Positions 27,520 to 35,052 of a stretch of DNA of 40,812 nucleotides are shown here, piece by piece (positions within the stretch are counted from its first letter, which is position 1; the number at the start of each line of letters is the position of its first letter). A model generated the notes under the pieces. That model did not search any database. It was not told where the DNA came from and saw only the letters and a list, made by a program, of their open reading frames with translations. Position numbers and translations under genes: made by a program. The DNA is from Clostridiales bacterium (GTDB lineage: Bacteria > Bacillota > Clostridia > Peptostreptococcales > T1SED10-28), in assembly GCA_007120165.1 (NCBI GenBank), contig SKOH01000058.1, positions 1 through 40,812 of the forward strand, given 5' to 3'.

Positions 27520-28896
27520 TCAATACCGTTTCCTTTTAGAGGATGAGAGTATTCTCAAATTATCTCTGTACTTTGCCACGGTCCTGCGTGATATATGCAT
27601 TCCTTTATCTTGCAAAGTCTTAGCAATTTTTTCATCACTTAATGGTTTTTTGGGATTTTCTTGCGAGATCAGTTCTTTAATATAATCCTTAATGCTGTTT
27701 GAAGATAAGGACTCCCCCCCATCTGTTGCAATTCCGCTGGAGAAAAAGAATTTTATTTCGAAAGTCCCGGCCGGAGTTTGGACGTACTTTCCATTTGTTG
27801 CCCGGCTTACCGTAGATTCATGGACTTCGAGCTCATCGGCCACCTCCCTGAGGGTCAATGGCTTTAAGTGCTTTTTTCCCAACTCAAAATAATCTTTTTG
27901 CTTCTCGATAATATTTTCCACCACACGATAAATCGTCTGTTTCCGTTGTTCAATATTTTTAATCAGCCAAACCGCTGCATTAAGCTTGTCATTTAAATAC
28001 TTTTTCGTATCTCCACATTTTAAATTATCTCCACTCAACACCATCTTTCGATAATCCTCACGAATGTATAGACGGGGAACAGCGTTATCATTATAAACCA
28101 CCACATATTCGTCCTGAATTTTTCGGACAATCACGTCGGGAATAATATATTTGTTTTGATTGGTAATGAACTGTCTACCGGGTTTCGGTTCCAACGAACG
28201 AATATAATCACAGATCCTTTGCACTTCCATTGTAGTGATTTGTAATTTTTTTGCAATTTCAGGATATTTGTTAGAGCCCACCATTTCTAAATAATGTTCT
28301 ACAACTTGATATACCTTGGGGTTTTTTTCATTTTTATTTTTTAATTGAATCAGCAGAGACTCTTTTAAATCTCTCGCTCCTACTCCGGAAGGGTCGAAGG
28401 TCTGTATAATTTGTAAAATGCCTTCAATAATATGGGGTTCTTCTTTCGTTTCCTTAGCGATGGTATCGATACCTATAGTTAGATACCCATTCTCATCCAA
28501 ATTATTGATAATAAATTCTCCAAGTTCATGATATTTTCCTTCAATCGAAGTTAAATGCAGCTGAAACAACAGGTGTTCCGATAATGTGGCTTCCTTAGAA
28601 ATGATATTTTCATAACTGAACTCTTCCTGTTCAGGATTGTAGCTGCTTGGAGAATAATAACGATTGTCAAAATCTTCGATGTATTCCTTCCAATTAATAT
28701 CCTGGTTTTTATCTATTTTCTCCGGTCTATTCTTTTCTTCGGTAACTTCCAATACTGGATTGCTTTCCATCTGTTCTTTAACATATTGATCCAACTCCAA
28801 AGCATTCAGTTGCAATACGGTGATTGCCTGTTTCAATTGAGGAGTCATCACCAGCTTTTGAGTTTGCGTTAATTCCAGACCAAATCCCATTCTCAT
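27520..28896 (-). CDS. rpoN: RNA polymerase sigma-54 factor
   Basis: Alternative sigma factor that recognises -24/-12 promoters and needs an AAA+ activator. The N-terminal activator-interacting region I is QTQKLVMTPQLKQAITVLQL; the core-binding domain follows (GVGARDLKESLLIQL, typical DPSGVGARDL); then the HTH (LTLREVADELEVHESTVSRA) and the C-terminal RpoN box SRRTVAKYRDNLRI. I start at ATG 28896 (MRMGFGLELTQ), behind AAAGGTGG; the track's extra seven residues run through this site. It directly precedes the gap operon with about 125 bases between. No sigma-54 activator gene is in the window. Confidence 0.95.
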   Translation of the reverse strand: MRMGFGLELTQTQKLVMTPQLKQAITVLQLNALELDQYVKEQMESNPVLEVTEEKNRPEKIDKNQDINWKEYIEDFDNRYYSPSSYNPEQEEFSYENIISKEATLSEHLLFQLHLTSIEGKYHELGEFIINNLDENGYLTIGIDTIAKETKEEPHIIEGILQIIQTFDPSGVGARDLKESLLIQLKNKNEKNPKVYQVVEHYLEMVGSNKYPEIAKKLQITTMEVQRICDYIRSLEPKPGRQFITNQNKYIIPDVIVRKIQDEYVVVYNDNAVPRLYIREDYRKMVLSGDNLKCGDTKKYLNDKLNAAVWLIKNIEQRKQTIYRVVENIIEKQKDYFELGKKHLKPLTLREVADELEVHESTVSRATNGKYVQTPAGTFEIKFFFSSGIATDGGESLSSNSIKDYIKELISQENPKKPLSDEKIAKTLQDKGMHISRRTVAKYRDNLRILSSSKRKRY

Positions 28897-28928
28897 ATTG
28901 ACCACCTTTGCTTTCATAGTATACCTGC

Positions 28929-28937
28929 ATTATACCA
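28929..28937 (-). promoter_or_regulatory. Extended -10 promoter of rpoN
   Basis: Minus strand TGGTATAAT matches TGnTATAAT, about 33 bases before the start codon; the -35 region (TTTATT) is weak. Confidence 0.55.
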
Positions 28938-28986
28938 TTCTTAAAGTGAAAAATAAAGAAGTTCGAGCCAGGATTAATTTTTGGCA

Positions 28987-29026
28987 TAAAAATTGCAAAG
29001 ACTTGAATAACAGAGGTCTTTGCAAT
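28987..29026 (-). terminator. Terminator of the yjjI-yjjW-nupOPQ transcript
   Basis: Minus strand ATTGCAAAGAC pairs with GTCTTTGCAAT (11 bp) around a 13-nt loop, followed by TTTTTAT. Confidence 0.85.
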
Positions 29027-29086
29027 ACTAAGAGTCCTTTATTGAGAAGTTGAATTCATAGGCTACATGACAGGATCTTTTAAAGC

Positions 29087-30034
29087 TTACCTTCCACCCT
29101 TGTCATAAGGCTTACCCACTGCTTTCGGAGCAACAGACTGTCTGCTGAACAATACCAAAGCAATAACCGTCAGCACATAGGGGAGAGCAAAAAAGACTTC
29201 ATTGGGTAACTGAGCCAGAATCTCAAATCTTGAGGAATAAAGGGCAAAGATTCTTGAGAATCCGAAAAATAGCCCTGCCCCCAGTACCCCGATGGGTTTC
29301 CAGCGTCCAAAGATTAAAGCGGCTAATGCGATAAAACCGGTACCGCCTATACTCATTACTGTATATTGAATATCTTGAGTAAGGACCAGGATGCCTCCTC
29401 CAAGGCCTGCAAGAACACCAGAAATAACTACTCCAATATAGCGCATTTTAAATACACTAACTCCCATACTATCCAGAGCGTGAGGGTGCTCTCCAGCGGC
29501 TCTAAGTCGTAGGCCGAAAGGAGTTTTGTATAGAACAAACCAGCTTACAATCACTAAAATGATCGCAAGATGGACCGTTAAATATACCCGGGTAAATAAT
29601 ACATCCCCGATTAATGGGATCTCACTGAGTCCGGTAAAGGTATACCGCTGAAAACTTTGTGAAAAGCTCTGAGTTCTTTGTTGGCCGAAGATTACCTGGG
29701 CCATATAAATCGTTACCCCGGTGGCTAACATGTTAATAGCAACGCCGGAGATAATCTGATCCGCTTTTGCATGGATGCTTAGGTATGCATGAATTAACGA
29801 TATTAACCCGCCTACTATCGCTCCCAGTAAAATGGCGAGCCATGGAGCAAATGTGGTATAGGGCTGTAAATAAACCAAAGCCGTTGCGGCGGTAAATCCA
29901 CCGAACATCATCAGACCTTCCAGACCAATGTTAACAATACCGGACCTTTCAGAAAACATTCCACCTAAAGATGTAATAATAATGGGAGTGGAGAAAACCA
30001 CGGTTAAAGCAAGCATAGAGTATATTAAGCTCAT
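29087..30034 (-). CDS. nupQ: BMP-type (nucleoside) ABC transporter permease 2
   Basis: A 315-aa membrane subunit of the BPD_transp_2 class with about eight to nine helices. Characteristic: SERSGIVNIGLEGLMMFGGF near the start, and FGLRLRAAGEHPHALDSMGVSV, the cytoplasmic coupling helix. Family relatives include YufQ/NupQ of Bacillus and YjfF/RbsC-like permeases. It pairs with the upstream permease; the stop of the upstream gene and this start overlap by one base (TAATG type), indicating coupling. Substrate assignment to nucleosides rests on the BMP-family binding protein of the same locus. Confidence 0.9.
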   Translation of the reverse strand: MSLIYSMLALTVVFSTPIIITSLGGMFSERSGIVNIGLEGLMMFGGFTAATALVYLQPYTTFAPWLAILLGAIVGGLISLIHAYLSIHAKADQIISGVAINMLATGVTIYMAQVIFGQQRTQSFSQSFQRYTFTGLSEIPLIGDVLFTRVYLTVHLAIILVIVSWFVLYKTPFGLRLRAAGEHPHALDSMGVSVFKMRYIGVVISGVLAGLGGGILVLTQDIQYTVMSIGGTGFIALAALIFGRWKPIGVLGAGLFFGFSRIFALYSSRFEILAQLPNEVFFALPYVLTVIALVLFSRQSVAPKAVGKPYDKGGR

Positions 30035-31143
30035 TATTGTTCTCCCTCCTCTACCTTAAGTTTTTTCAGTGCAAGTTTAATGGGATGTTTCATAGCGACA
30101 AATACGATAATGATCGCAATAATTATGATCGCAATATCTCTCGGGATCCTGCTGATCTGCATAATCGTCTGGGAAGCCTTTAAACCGCCAAATAACAGTC
30201 CTGCAAGTACTGAACCAAGAGCGGTGCTTCCCCCAACAAGGGCGACTGCGATACCATCAAAACCGTAATTCTCAAAATGTCCGAGAACCCGGCCATACCC
30301 GAAGGTTCCAACCACTAAAATAGCGCCGGCAAGTCCGGATAATGCGCCGGCAATTGTCATGGAAAGGGCTGCATTTCTTTGTACTTTCATACCTGCATAT
30401 TCTGAAGCCAAAGGGTTAAATCCTACAGACTTTAACTCATAACCAAAAGTGGTTTTATTGATGATAAAGTAGAATAAAAAAGCACAAACAATCACGACTA
30501 GAAATCCCCAATGGAGCCGGGAATTATTGGTAATGGATGATAGGAAATCACTTTGTAATGTCGCTCTCGCTGGTAAATCCGCTGTTCGAGTACTGGTACT
30601 GTCAGGAAGAGCGCGGATATAGTAATTGGACACATACAAAGCCGTGTAGTTAAGCATAATGGTTACTACTACTTCATGAACCCGAAATTTTGCCTTTAAT
30701 ATCCCGGGGATGAAGCCCCAGAACGCTCCTCCTAAAGCACCTGCCAATAGGACAACAATTGGAAAAATAAACGCCGGTAAATTCAACATGAGTCCCGCAT
30801 AACTGGCAGCCAGAGCCCCAATCATAACCTGACCTTCTCCCCCAATGTTAAACAGTCCTGTTCTAAAGGCGAAGGATACCGAAAGCCCTGATAATATTAA
30901 TGGTATAGAATATACAAAAAACTCGCCAAAATACCGGGCGTTAAAAGCGGATTGATCGGTAAATAAATTCGGGAGGTTGATTCCCGTTACCGCTCTAATG
31001 AAAGAGGTGAAAAGATCTAAAGGATTTAGCCCGCTAAAAACCATAATTACGGATCCTGCTAAAAACCCTAGGACAATGGCGATAAAAGGAATTAAAAAAC
31101 TGTGATGTTCTTCATTTGCTAAAAAGCCTCTGAATTTATTCAT
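30034..31143 (-). CDS. nupP: BMP-type (nucleoside) ABC transporter permease 1
   Basis: A 369-aa permease with about nine helices. FRTGLFNIGGEGQVMIGALAASYAG and FGYELKSVGFNPLASEYAGMKV are the matching blocks of the YufP/NupP group; DGIAVALVGGSTALGSVLAGLLFG lies in the later half. Its start overlaps the end of the ATPase gene by eight bases, and its own last base overlaps the next permease, so ATPase and permeases are translated as one set. Confidence 0.9.
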   Translation of the reverse strand: MNKFRGFLANEEHHSFLIPFIAIVLGFLAGSVIMVFSGLNPLDLFTSFIRAVTGINLPNLFTDQSAFNARYFGEFFVYSIPLILSGLSVSFAFRTGLFNIGGEGQVMIGALAASYAGLMLNLPAFIFPIVVLLAGALGGAFWGFIPGILKAKFRVHEVVVTIMLNYTALYVSNYYIRALPDSTSTRTADLPARATLQSDFLSSITNNSRLHWGFLVVIVCAFLFYFIINKTTFGYELKSVGFNPLASEYAGMKVQRNAALSMTIAGALSGLAGAILVVGTFGYGRVLGHFENYGFDGIAVALVGGSTALGSVLAGLLFGGLKASQTIMQISRIPRDIAIIIIAIIIVFVAMKHPIKLALKKLKVEEGEQ

Positions 31144-32671
31144 CCTCTTTCACCTCCTTTTTCTTTGAACCGGCCATCATAAGTCCCAGTTCATTCTCAT
31201 CCGTTTCATCTGCCTGGACGATATCCACAATTTTTCCTTCATAAATAACCGCAATACGGTCTGATAGATTGAGAACTTCATCCAGTTCAAGAGACATTAA
31301 TAGGATGGCTCTACCTTTATCCCGCTCTTCTATTAGGCGTTCATGGATATATTCGATTGCCCCGACATCAAGGCCCCGGGTAGGCTGGGCTGCAATTAAA
31401 AGCTCCGGTGAACGGTAAAGTTCTCTTGCTACAATGGCCTTTTGCTGATTTCCTCCGGACATACCCCGTGCACCGGAAGTGCTTCCCTGTCCACTTCTTA
31501 CATCAAATTCCTCGATCCGCTCATCGGAGAATTTTCGAATTTCATCAAACTGTAAAATTCCGTTTTTGGAGAAAGGTTTTTGAAAATACGTTTGCAGAAT
31601 CATATTTTCTTCCAGACTGAAATCCAAAACCAGCCCTCTTTTTTGACGATCCTCGGGAATATGTCCAATACCCTTTAAGGTTTTTTGCCGAGTGCTCAAT
31701 TTTTCGATGGATTCTCCTTTGAGTAAAACAGAGCCCTTCTCTACCTCTCGAAGTCCGGTAATGGCTTCCATCAGATCTGACTGTCCATTTCCATCAATAC
31801 CGGCTACGGAAGTGATCTCACCGGCCCGTACTTCGAGATTAAGCCCCTTTACCGCATCCAATTTCCGATTGTTTTTAACCCATAAATCCTTCAGTTCCAA
31901 CACAACTTCTTTTGGTTTCGCCGGTTCTTTTTCCACCTCAAAACTTACCTCGCGGCCAACCATCATTTCCGCCATCTGTTCTTCAGAGGTTTCTGCCACT
32001 TCTACGGTACCGATATATTTCCCCTTTCGAAGTACCGTGCATCGATCAGCAACATCTTTAATTTCTTGTAATTTATGGGTAATCAGTACTATGGTCTTTC
32101 CTTCTTTTACTAAATCTCTCATAATTTTCATCAGTTCCTTAATCTCTTGAGGCGTAAGAACTGCGGTAGGTTCGTCCAATATCAGAATTTCAGCTTTTCG
32201 ATAAAGGGTTTTTAGAATTTCTGCTCTTTGCTGCATCCCTACGGAAATGTCGATGATTTTTGCATCCGGATCAACTCTAAGGCCATATAAGTCGCTGATC
32301 TCTTTTACTTTATCCCGAGCCGACTTCATATCCAGTCTTCTAAAGGATTTTGTAGGTTCTTCCCCTAGAATGATGTTTTCCGTCACGGTAAAATCCTCTA
32401 CAAGTTTAAAGTGTTGATGCACCATACCTATACCCAGTTTATCCGCCACTTTAGGATCAGTAATATTTACTTTTTCTCCCCTAACTTTAATTTCCCCTTT
32501 TTCCGGCTGGTAAAGACCAAAGAGAACACTCATCAGTGTAGACTTACCGGCGCCGTTTTCTCCGAGCAGGGCATGAATTTCACCTTCTTTTACTTTGAAG
32601 TCCACTTGGTCATTTGCTTTTATGCCGGGAAATTCTTTTGTAATTCCTAACATCTCGATTGCATACGCCAT
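31136..32671 (-). CDS. nupO: BMP-type (nucleoside) ABC transporter ATP-binding protein
   Basis: A 511-aa protein with two fused ABC domains, as in YufO/NupO and sugar-type transporters. Domain 1: Walker A GENGAGKST (37-45), signature SVGMQQRAEIL, Walker B LILDEPTAVLTP. Domain 2: degenerate Walker A GIDGNGQSD, signature MSGGNQQKAIVAREL, and LLIAAQPTRGLD. The second site is therefore probably weak or non-hydrolytic, which is normal for this class. AGGAG lies before the ATG, 16 bases after the yjjW stop codon, so it is very likely co-transcribed with yjjI-yjjW. Confidence 0.92.
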   Translation of the reverse strand: MAYAIEMLGITKEFPGIKANDQVDFKVKEGEIHALLGENGAGKSTLMSVLFGLYQPEKGEIKVRGEKVNITDPKVADKLGIGMVHQHFKLVEDFTVTENIILGEEPTKSFRRLDMKSARDKVKEISDLYGLRVDPDAKIIDISVGMQQRAEILKTLYRKAEILILDEPTAVLTPQEIKELMKIMRDLVKEGKTIVLITHKLQEIKDVADRCTVLRKGKYIGTVEVAETSEEQMAEMMVGREVSFEVEKEPAKPKEVVLELKDLWVKNNRKLDAVKGLNLEVRAGEITSVAGIDGNGQSDLMEAITGLREVEKGSVLLKGESIEKLSTRQKTLKGIGHIPEDRQKRGLVLDFSLEENMILQTYFQKPFSKNGILQFDEIRKFSDERIEEFDVRSGQGSTSGARGMSGGNQQKAIVARELYRSPELLIAAQPTRGLDVGAIEYIHERLIEERDKGRAILLMSLELDEVLNLSDRIAVIYEGKIVDIVQADETDENELGLMMAGSKKKEVKEDE

Positions 32672-32687
32672 AATATTTCTCCTATCT

Positions 32688-33413
32688 CTATAATATTATA
32701 GTAATATTTTTTAATCCCTCTTGCATTGCCAGATTTTTTAATTCATTCATTTTTTCAGCACTAGGAATATTATTCGCAATTTTAGTTCGTTGATGTAAAG
32801 AAAGCCCCCGATGATGTACGCGTATCAGTTTATATTCCACGTTCGGATAGTTTTTTAATAACTCTGCGGTTTTTTGTACGGTAGTTACCAAATCCATATA
32901 ATATTCGATACACACCGTTCGAACTTCGACAATTTTTTCAGCTTCCAACAAATTTTTTAAAATAAAAAGATCCTGGGGATAGGATAAACCCGTTAGGGTT
33001 TTCATATTCCCATAGGATTTTATGTCTACCAAGTATCCGTCGGTAACTTCAATCAAATTTTGATGTTCCTTCCAGTCAAAAATTAAATTTGTATCGATAT
33101 AACAAGTTAATGAATATTTCTTTATTTCTTTGAATAAAACTCTCAGAAAGTCCTTGTATAAAGTAGCTTCCCCACCGGAGACGGTGATCCCTTTTATAAA
33201 AGGCTTATATTTCAAAATTTCTTCCACTAATGCTTTCACAGTCATTTCCCTATAACCGTTAGAATTGCAGGGTTTAGGTATTGTCTCCGGATTATGACAA
33301 TAGACACATTTCAAATTGCAGCCCTGAACAAAAATTGCCGTGCGATTGCCGGGTCCGTCTACGTTGGAAAAAGGAATGATTCTATGCACCGGCAGGGTTA
33401 ATGCGTTATTCAT
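32688..33413 (-). CDS. yjjW: YjjW-family glycyl-radical enzyme activase (compact form)
   Basis: A radical-SAM protein that would install the glycyl radical on its partner YjjI. The cluster motif is CNLKCVYC (C32, C36, C39), preceded by IIPFSNVDGPGNR, typical of PFL-type activases, with SGGEAT binding SAM. Known YjjW proteins, as I recall, carry an inserted ferredoxin-like region with extra cysteine clusters after the CxxxCxxC motif. That insert is absent here, giving 241 aa. I start at ATG 33413 (MNNALTLPVHRII), which overlaps the yjjI stop (ATGAATAA). The track's start at 33467 is a TTG with no support. Confidence 0.85.
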   Translation of the reverse strand: MNNALTLPVHRIIPFSNVDGPGNRTAIFVQGCNLKCVYCHNPETIPKPCNSNGYREMTVKALVEEILKYKPFIKGITVSGGEATLYKDFLRVLFKEIKKYSLTCYIDTNLIFDWKEHQNLIEVTDGYLVDIKSYGNMKTLTGLSYPQDLFILKNLLEAEKIVEVRTVCIEYYMDLVTTVQKTAELLKNYPNVEYKLIRVHHRGLSLHQRTKIANNIPSAEKMNELKNLAMQEGLKNITIIL

Positions 33414-34929
33414 TTGATCGCCGTCTTCGTCTAAATACATTGGACATCTCGTCGGTACCGGCTCCAAGCATTGTGGTATCCCGTCGCACTACTTCTTCTT
33501 TTCGGGCTTTTTCCACTTCACTGCGTTTTACCAGGTAGCCGGTAACTCTTACCAAATCCCTGTTTTCACCGTAAAAAGATAAATACCGATGTCCCTCTTT
33601 AAAGCCCCCGATTAATATGTCTTCCAAGGCGTCGATATGGTCCAGATAGGTCTGATCGAAAGAGAATACGTCACCGACCCCGGAAGGAAAATACTGATGA
33701 AATTTGGATGATTGCATAAGATGCAGCGGCAGTGCAGGTTCTTCTCCAACTTTAATGCGGTGAGCCGGAGTATTATCCCGGTCGGTTTTATCAAGGCTTG
33801 CACCAACCTGAGCATGGAGAATATAGTTATTATTTGTACTTTGTGAAGAGACTCCCCGGTGGTTTTTAACAATGTCTTCAATGATTTGGAGGATTTCATG
33901 AGCCCAACGATCGCCGATCTCAGACTGGCCAAAAGTCTCCTTAATTCCTTGCATGATTAATAGTTCGTTTACGCAATCGGCTAAACCGATGATTCCCACC
34001 ATTCCTTGAAAAAGGTCCTTGTCAATAAAGCCTTCTGATACTAAGAAGGAAGTTTCGAAAAAATTACTTTGTTTTATCAAATATCGGATCCTTTTATCGA
34101 TCATTGATAATATGAGACCTGTGTATTTGGGCAATAGGGAGTTGATGAAATCTTCTTTACTATGAGCTTTTTTTACCAGGGTTCCAAGTTTCAGCCTCGG
34201 CAGGGTATAAGCACCGCCCCCAACCGGAAGGGCATTATAACAACTGGCAATACCATAACCGGAGTTTTCCTGCCCATAAATCTTGTGATTTGCAAAGGAA
34301 GGTTTGGCAACCTTTAACGCTGTTTTTAAAGCCCTCTGTAAGAACTCACTGTCATAATTATCTGGGTCGAGTTTCATCGTTAAATTTGGGGTGGGATTTT
34401 CTAATTCCTCCACGGCTTTTAGTATCAGTCTTCCTGCAGCAGTATCCCTTCCCGACAGATTACCATGACAAAAGGAATCGGAGATGGTTTTATCAATGTA
34501 ATTTAAAAATCTTTTAATTATATGGTAGTCCTGTTCTTCATTGGTAATAAAAGGATTAATCATAGTGTCCAGTTCTCCGATATAAACCGGGAAACTGGTA
34601 ATGGATGGTACATGATGATAAAGTATCCGAAGTCCTTCGAGTAAATCCTCTAGGGTATCGGGTTTTTCCAGCTCTAAGAAGGCGCACCCTTGTTTTATAA
34701 ACACCGAATAATTCGGGAGGATGTAGCGAGGTCTATAAATACCATAGCCTTCATTTAAGTCACAGATAATATGTTCAATTAGGCTCTCGTATTCCTCTTT
34801 AGAATAGTCCAAAAGCTCTCTGGGGTCCAGCATTCTTTCTGCTGCGTTTGCCAAGGCATGATGCTTTTGTTCGTAGGTCATGGAGCTGCTTTCAATGACC
34901 CCTCGAATTTCTTCTTTTGTTGCTATCAT
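33406..34929 (-). CDS. yjjI: YjjI-family glycine radical enzyme
   Basis: A 507-aa glycyl-radical enzyme. The radical site is VRVTGYLV (G464) near the C-terminus, and the likely thiyl-radical cysteine is C230 in GIASCYNALPVGGGAYTLPRL. Other blocks I associate with YjjI (DUF3029) are YRPRYILPNYSVFIKQG, LYHHVPSITSFPVYIGELD and FLVSEGFIDKDLF. It is not NrdD: it lacks the ATP cone and the C-terminal zinc cysteines and is far shorter. The substrate of YjjI is not known to me. The start has GAGGTG upstream. It is directly followed by its activase and then by nucleoside-type transporter genes; the transporter's binding-protein gene lies just upstream beyond a terminator. Confidence 0.9.
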   Translation of the reverse strand: MIATKEEIRGVIESSSMTYEQKHHALANAAERMLDPRELLDYSKEEYESLIEHIICDLNEGYGIYRPRYILPNYSVFIKQGCAFLELEKPDTLEDLLEGLRILYHHVPSITSFPVYIGELDTMINPFITNEEQDYHIIKRFLNYIDKTISDSFCHGNLSGRDTAAGRLILKAVEELENPTPNLTMKLDPDNYDSEFLQRALKTALKVAKPSFANHKIYGQENSGYGIASCYNALPVGGGAYTLPRLKLGTLVKKAHSKEDFINSLLPKYTGLILSMIDKRIRYLIKQSNFFETSFLVSEGFIDKDLFQGMVGIIGLADCVNELLIMQGIKETFGQSEIGDRWAHEILQIIEDIVKNHRGVSSQSTNNNYILHAQVGASLDKTDRDNTPAHRIKVGEEPALPLHLMQSSKFHQYFPSGVGDVFSFDQTYLDHIDALEDILIGGFKEGHRYLSFYGENRDLVRVTGYLVKRSEVEKARKEEVVRRDTTMLGAGTDEMSNVFRRRRRSNE

Positions 34930-34960
34930 TTTTTCACCTCAATTGTAATGATTCGCTAAA

Positions 34961-34988
34961 AAAACCAAGACTATAAAATCTTGGTTTT
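34961..34988 (-). terminator. Terminator between bmpA and yjjI
   Basis: Minus strand AAAACCAAGA pairs with TCTTGGTTTT around an eight-base loop, followed by more T. No promoter is visible between it and yjjI, so partial read-through is the likely way the downstream genes are expressed. This would give more binding protein than transporter. Confidence 0.8.
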
Positions 34989-35052
34989 TATAGCGAAATA
35001 TTAAATTCATAACTATTCTATTAACTTTCACTGATAGTTATACGTAAATGGA

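Noticed and set aside
31692-32150. Plus-strand ORF of 152 aa
   Set aside because: Shadow of the ABC ATPase gene; Ser/Thr-rich composition typical of antisense frames.
33406-33467. Extended start of yjjW at 33467 with a 62-base overlap into yjjI
   Set aside because: That start is a TTG without a ribosome site; the ATG at 33413 places the conserved IIPFSNVDGPG near the N-terminus as in relatives.
32688-34929. Annotation of the GRE pair as anaerobic ribonucleotide reductase NrdD/NrdG
   Set aside because: The enzyme is 507 aa, lacks an ATP cone and C-terminal zinc cysteines, and its radical motif is RVTGY with YjjI-type blocks around it.
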